Assembly (NCBI GenBank): GCA_029289325.1
Contig: JARFTV010000027.1
Span: forward strand, 226 to 56,815
Source of the DNA: Alphaproteobacteria bacterium
Lineage (GTDB): Bacteria; Pseudomonadota; Alphaproteobacteria; Rhodobacterales; Rhodobacteraceae
Reading direction: 5' to 3'
Length of the DNA: 56,590 nucleotides
Both the position numbers and the translations under genes were made by a program. Position 1 is the first letter of the stretch. Each line of letters opens with the position of its first letter. Of the stretch, positions 54,130 to 56,590 are shown piece by piece. Under the pieces are notes generated by a model. The model was given only the letters and a program-made list of their open reading frames with translations. It did no database searches and was not told the DNA's origin.

Positions 54130-54479
54130 CGCCTGACCCGGCGCAGGTGCGCGCGGTACAGGATGGGTGCGGCGATCCGGCTGTAGGCCCCTGCGGCCAG
54201 CGGCCGGATCAGCGGCCAGCCCGTGACCCGCGCCAGCCAGCGCCAGCCCGGCATCGCCGCCCACAGCGCCCGGAACGCCTCCAGACCGGAGAGGACCCTG
54301 CCGTCCTGCCAGACATGCAGCTCGCGCGCCGCCTGGTCCGGGGTCAGGCCCCAGTCCTCGGCCCTGTCCAGCGCGTCAAAGCGGATCGGCAGGCCCTGCG
54401 CCTGCGCGCTGCGGCGGTAGGCTTCGATCTCGAAGCGGCAGACCGGACAAGTCTCGTTGTAAAGGACGCGGGTTTCCAT
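54117..54479 (-). CDS. DCC-family thiol-disulfide protein (DUF393)
   Basis: A 120-aa protein of DUF393. RVLYNETCPVCRFEIEAYRR carries the CxxC redox motif in the thioredoxin-like start, and the closing half RALWAAMPGWRWLARVTGWPLIRPLAAGAYSRIA has amphipathic helices likely to touch the membrane. The strand-turn DxxCPxC typical of the DCC family is changed to NETCPVC. Function uncertain. Confidence 0.88.
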   Translation of the reverse strand: METRVLYNETCPVCRFEIEAYRRSAQAQGLPIRFDALDRAEDWGLTPDQAARELHVWQDGRVLSGLEAFRALWAAMPGWRWLARVTGWPLIRPLAAGAYSRIAAPILYRAHLRRVRRQRQ

Positions 54480-54530
54480 GCGGGTCAGATAGCGCGCCCA
54501 GGGCGGAAGTCAGGCGACAGGCCGCCGCAG

Positions 54531-55910
54531 TCAGACCACCCGACCCCAAAGGTCGTATTCCCCCGCCTCGTCCACCTCAACCCGGACAATGTCGCCGGGG
54601 GTCAGCGTCTCGAAGCCTTCGTCGATGAAGAGGTTGCCGTCAATCTCGGGCGCGTCGGCTTTGGTGCGGCAGGTGGCACCATCCTCGTCCACCTCGTCGA
54701 CGATGACCTCCAGCACTTTTCCAACCTTGGCGGCCAGTTTCGCCTCGGAAATCGCCTGGGCTTTTTCCATAAAGCGATCAAACCGCTCCTGCTTCACTTC
54801 GGCGGGCACATGGTCGGGCAGATCGTTCGACCGCGCCCCGGCGACGTTCTCGTACTGGAAGCAGCCGACCCGATCGAGCTGCGCCTCGTCCAGCCAGTCG
54901 AGAAGGGTCTGGAATTCTGCCTCGGTCTCGCCCGGATAGCCGACGATGAAGGTCGACCGCAGGGTCAGGTCCGGGGCGATGGCGCGCCAGGTGGCGATTT
55001 CGTCCAGCGTCCGCGCGGCAGCGGCGGGGCGGGCCATGCGTTTCAGCGTGTCGGGGTGGGCGTGCTGGAAGGGAATGTCGAGATAGGGCAGGACCAGCCC
55101 CTCGGCCATCAGCGGGATCAGGTCCCGCACATGCGGGTAGGGGTAGACATAATGCAGCCGCACCCAGGCCCCAAGCTTCCCCATCTCGCGCGCAAGGTCG
55201 GTGATATGCGCCCGCACTTCGCCGCCCTTCCAGGGCGACAGGTCATGCTTGCGGTCCACCCCATAGGCGGAGGTGTCCTGGCTGATGACCAGAAGCTCCT
55301 TCACCCCGGCCTCGACCAGCTTTTCTGCCTCACGCAGGACGGCATGGGCAGGGCGGCTGACCAGACGGCCGCGCATGTCGGGAATGATGCAGAACTTGCA
55401 CTTGTGGTTACAGCCCTCCGAGATCTTGAGATAGCTGTAATGGCGCGGGGTCAGGGACACCCCGGTCGCGGGCAGAAGGTCGATGAAGGGATCGGGCGCG
55501 GGCGGGACGGCGGAATGAACCGCGTCCAGCACGCTTTCGTACTGGTGCGGGCCAGTCACGGCCAGGACCTTCGGATGCGCGCCGGTGATGTATCCCGGCT
55601 CGGCCCCAAGGCAGCCCGTCACGATCACCCGGCCGTTTTCCTGCAGCGCTTCGCCGATCGCCTCCAGGCTTTCGGCCTTGGCGCTGTCAAGAAAGCCGCA
55701 GGTATTCACGATCACCGCATCCGCGCCCTTGTAGTCCGGGCTGATCGCATAGCCCTCGGCCCGCAGGCGCGTCAGGATACGTTCGCTGTCCACCAGCGCC
55801 TTCGGGCAGCCGAGGGAGACCATGCCGATGGTGGGCTGACCCTCCCTCCGGGTGTCGGGGACAAGGGCGCGCGCAAGGTCGGGGCGGAGGATGGGCGGGT
55901 TCTGGGACAT
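54531..55910 (-). CDS. rimO: Ribosomal protein S12 methylthiotransferase RimO
   Basis: Radical-SAM enzyme that adds a methylthio group to an Asp of ribosomal protein S12. The 459-aa protein has an N-terminal MTTase domain ([39 protein letters not shown]) with three Fe-S cysteines. The radical-SAM cluster is C-x3-C-x2-C in [17 protein letters not shown], and a C-terminal TRAM domain begins near residue 385. The ATG at 55910 gives the family length; the open frame upstream is not coding. Confidence 0.97.
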   Translation of the reverse strand: MSQNPPILRPDLARALVPDTRREGQPTIGMVSLGCPKALVDSERILTRLRAEGYAISPDYKGADAVIVNTCGFLDSAKAESLEAIGEALQENGRVIVTGCLGAEPGYITGAHPKVLAVTGPHQYESVLDAVHSAVPPAPDPFIDLLPATGVSLTPRHYSYLKISEGCNHKCKFCIIPDMRGRLVSRPAHAVLREAEKLVEAGVKELLVISQDTSAYGVDRKHDLSPWKGGEVRAHITDLAREMGKLGAWVRLHYVYPYPHVRDLIPLMAEGLVLPYLDIPFQHAHPDTLKRMARPAAAARTLDEIATWRAIAPDLTLRSTFIVGYPGETEAEFQTLLDWLDEAQLDRVGCFQYENVAGARSNDLPDHVPAEVKQERFDRFMEKAQAISEAKLAAKVGKVLEVIVDEVDEDGATCRTKADAPEIDGNLFIDEGFETLTPGDIVRVEVDEAGEYDLWGRVV

Positions 55911-56061
55911 GGGCGGCCCTATACTCTGCGCCGGACCGTCTGGAAAGCCCAAGGCGGGGCTGGCCTCTCGGCTAATTGATGCCGGAGAGGGGTCCCTGAC
56001 TTGGCAATCCGGCGAAGCGGGGCGTAAGCTGGCCAAAACCAAGAAAATCCAGGAGGCGGGC

Positions 56062-56590
56062 ATGCGCTGGATCATCCGTGTCGGACTGGGCCTCGCGGTG
56101 CTGGTTCTGCTGGCGCTGGGGCTGACGGCCATGGTCCCGACCGAGCGCGTCGCGGCCGCGGTCTCGGCCCAGTTCGAGGCGCTGACCGGGCGCAAGCTGA
56201 CCCTTCAAGGCGAGCTGAAGCCGCGACTCTGGCCCTCGCTGGGGGTGACGACGGGGCCGGTCAGTATCGGCAATGCCGACTGGGCCGAAAGCGACGCGCC
56301 GCTCCTGACCGCCGAGAGCCTTTCGATCAATGTCAATTTCGGGGCGCTGTTCGGCGGCGCCGTGCGGATCACCGGCCTGACGGCAGAGCAGTTGCAACTG
56401 AACCTTGAACGCAGCTCCGAAGGCGCGGCGAACTGGGTGTTCGCGGCCGGTGAGGCGGGCGCGGTCCCCGCCGCAGCCCCTGCCTTCACGCTGGACGAGG
56501 GGCGGATCACCGGGGCCAGCATCCGGTTCCACGACCGTCGGTCCGGCCGGATCATCGCGCTTGACGATGTGGATGGACGGCTGGCGATCC
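56062..56590 (+). CDS. AsmA-family envelope protein (3' end outside window)
   Basis: The first 176 residues of an AsmA/TamB-like protein. A single N-terminal membrane anchor ([18 protein letters not shown]) is followed by a periplasmic AsmA N-domain: [36 protein letters not shown], then [35 protein letters not shown] precedes the ATG. AsmA proteins function in outer-membrane lipid or protein assembly. The gene continues beyond the window. Confidence 0.88.
   Translation, partial: MRWIIRVGLGLAVLVLLALGLTAMVPTERVAAAVSAQFEALTGRKLTLQGELKPRLWPSLGVTTGPVSIGNADWAESDAPLLTAESLSINVNFGALFGGAVRITGLTAEQLQLNLERSSEGAANWVFAAGEAGAVPAAAPAFTLDEGRITGASIRFHDRRSGRIIALDDVDGRLAI

Overview
The window is GC-rich, gene-dense chromosomal DNA from an alphaproteobacterium, most likely a member of the Rhodobacterales (Rhodobacter/Paracoccus type). 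The clues are a chemotaxis operon in the order known from Rhodobacter sphaeroides che operon 1, a DUF1467 gene coupled to methylmalonyl-CoA epimerase, a solitary trpA, a DUF6455 gene, and CtrA-like TTAR-N7-TTAR sites. There is no sign of a prophage, an insertion sequence, a CRISPR array or rRNA. About 66 protein genes and one tRNA can be supported; the first and last genes are cut by the window ends.

Layout. 1-5117: frcB (fructose-type ABC binding protein, partial) divergent from its ROK regulator, then adenine deaminase divergent from an EamA permease. 5437-12178: an SGNH hydrolase, a Rieske oxygenase and a CbiX chelatase on +, facing a minus-strand group of glutamine-synthetase-like ligase, class III aminotransferase and FMN alpha-hydroxyacid dehydrogenase with a clear operator. 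12220-15054: trpA, a cytochrome c, ychF and tRNA-Ser(GCU). 15151-18414: a GlxA-type regulator divergent from a DUF1127 protein and an unrecognised Tat-exported protein, then a small SH3 lipoprotein.

18581-23265: TadE- and TadG-like pseudopilin genes, a PepSY-like exported protein with a glycine-rich tail, and an OmpR/histidine kinase pair. 23366-32133 (minus): a ten-gene chemotaxis operon: secreted Cache-like protein, receptor, cheD, STAS, cheY, cheA, cheW, cheR, cheY and a short protein that may be a diverged CheZ. 32454-35136: a sulfur module with a Crp/Fnr regulator bearing C-X5-C, a DUF2892 protein, PmpA/PmpB-like permease halves and a Blh/ETHE1-like persulfide dioxygenase.

35227-56590: mostly housekeeping. 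carB is divergent from pabB-pabC; mce and DUF1467 follow, then an orphan receiver protein, a sulfatase with its formylglycine-generating enzyme, GNAT, aspS with DUF1993, CysZ and a nitroreductase, a histone-deacetylase-like hydrolase, small conserved proteins, an M48 lipoprotein, dgkA, a PRC-barrel protein, rimO and the start of an AsmA gene.

The signals least explained by known genes are a 72-bp intergenic element present twice (5120-5191 and 35138-35209), a family of paired hairpins present three times, the Crp/Fnr sulfur module, the CheZ-like protein, the Tad/PepSY/two-component group and the Rieske/ligase/aminotransferase cluster.
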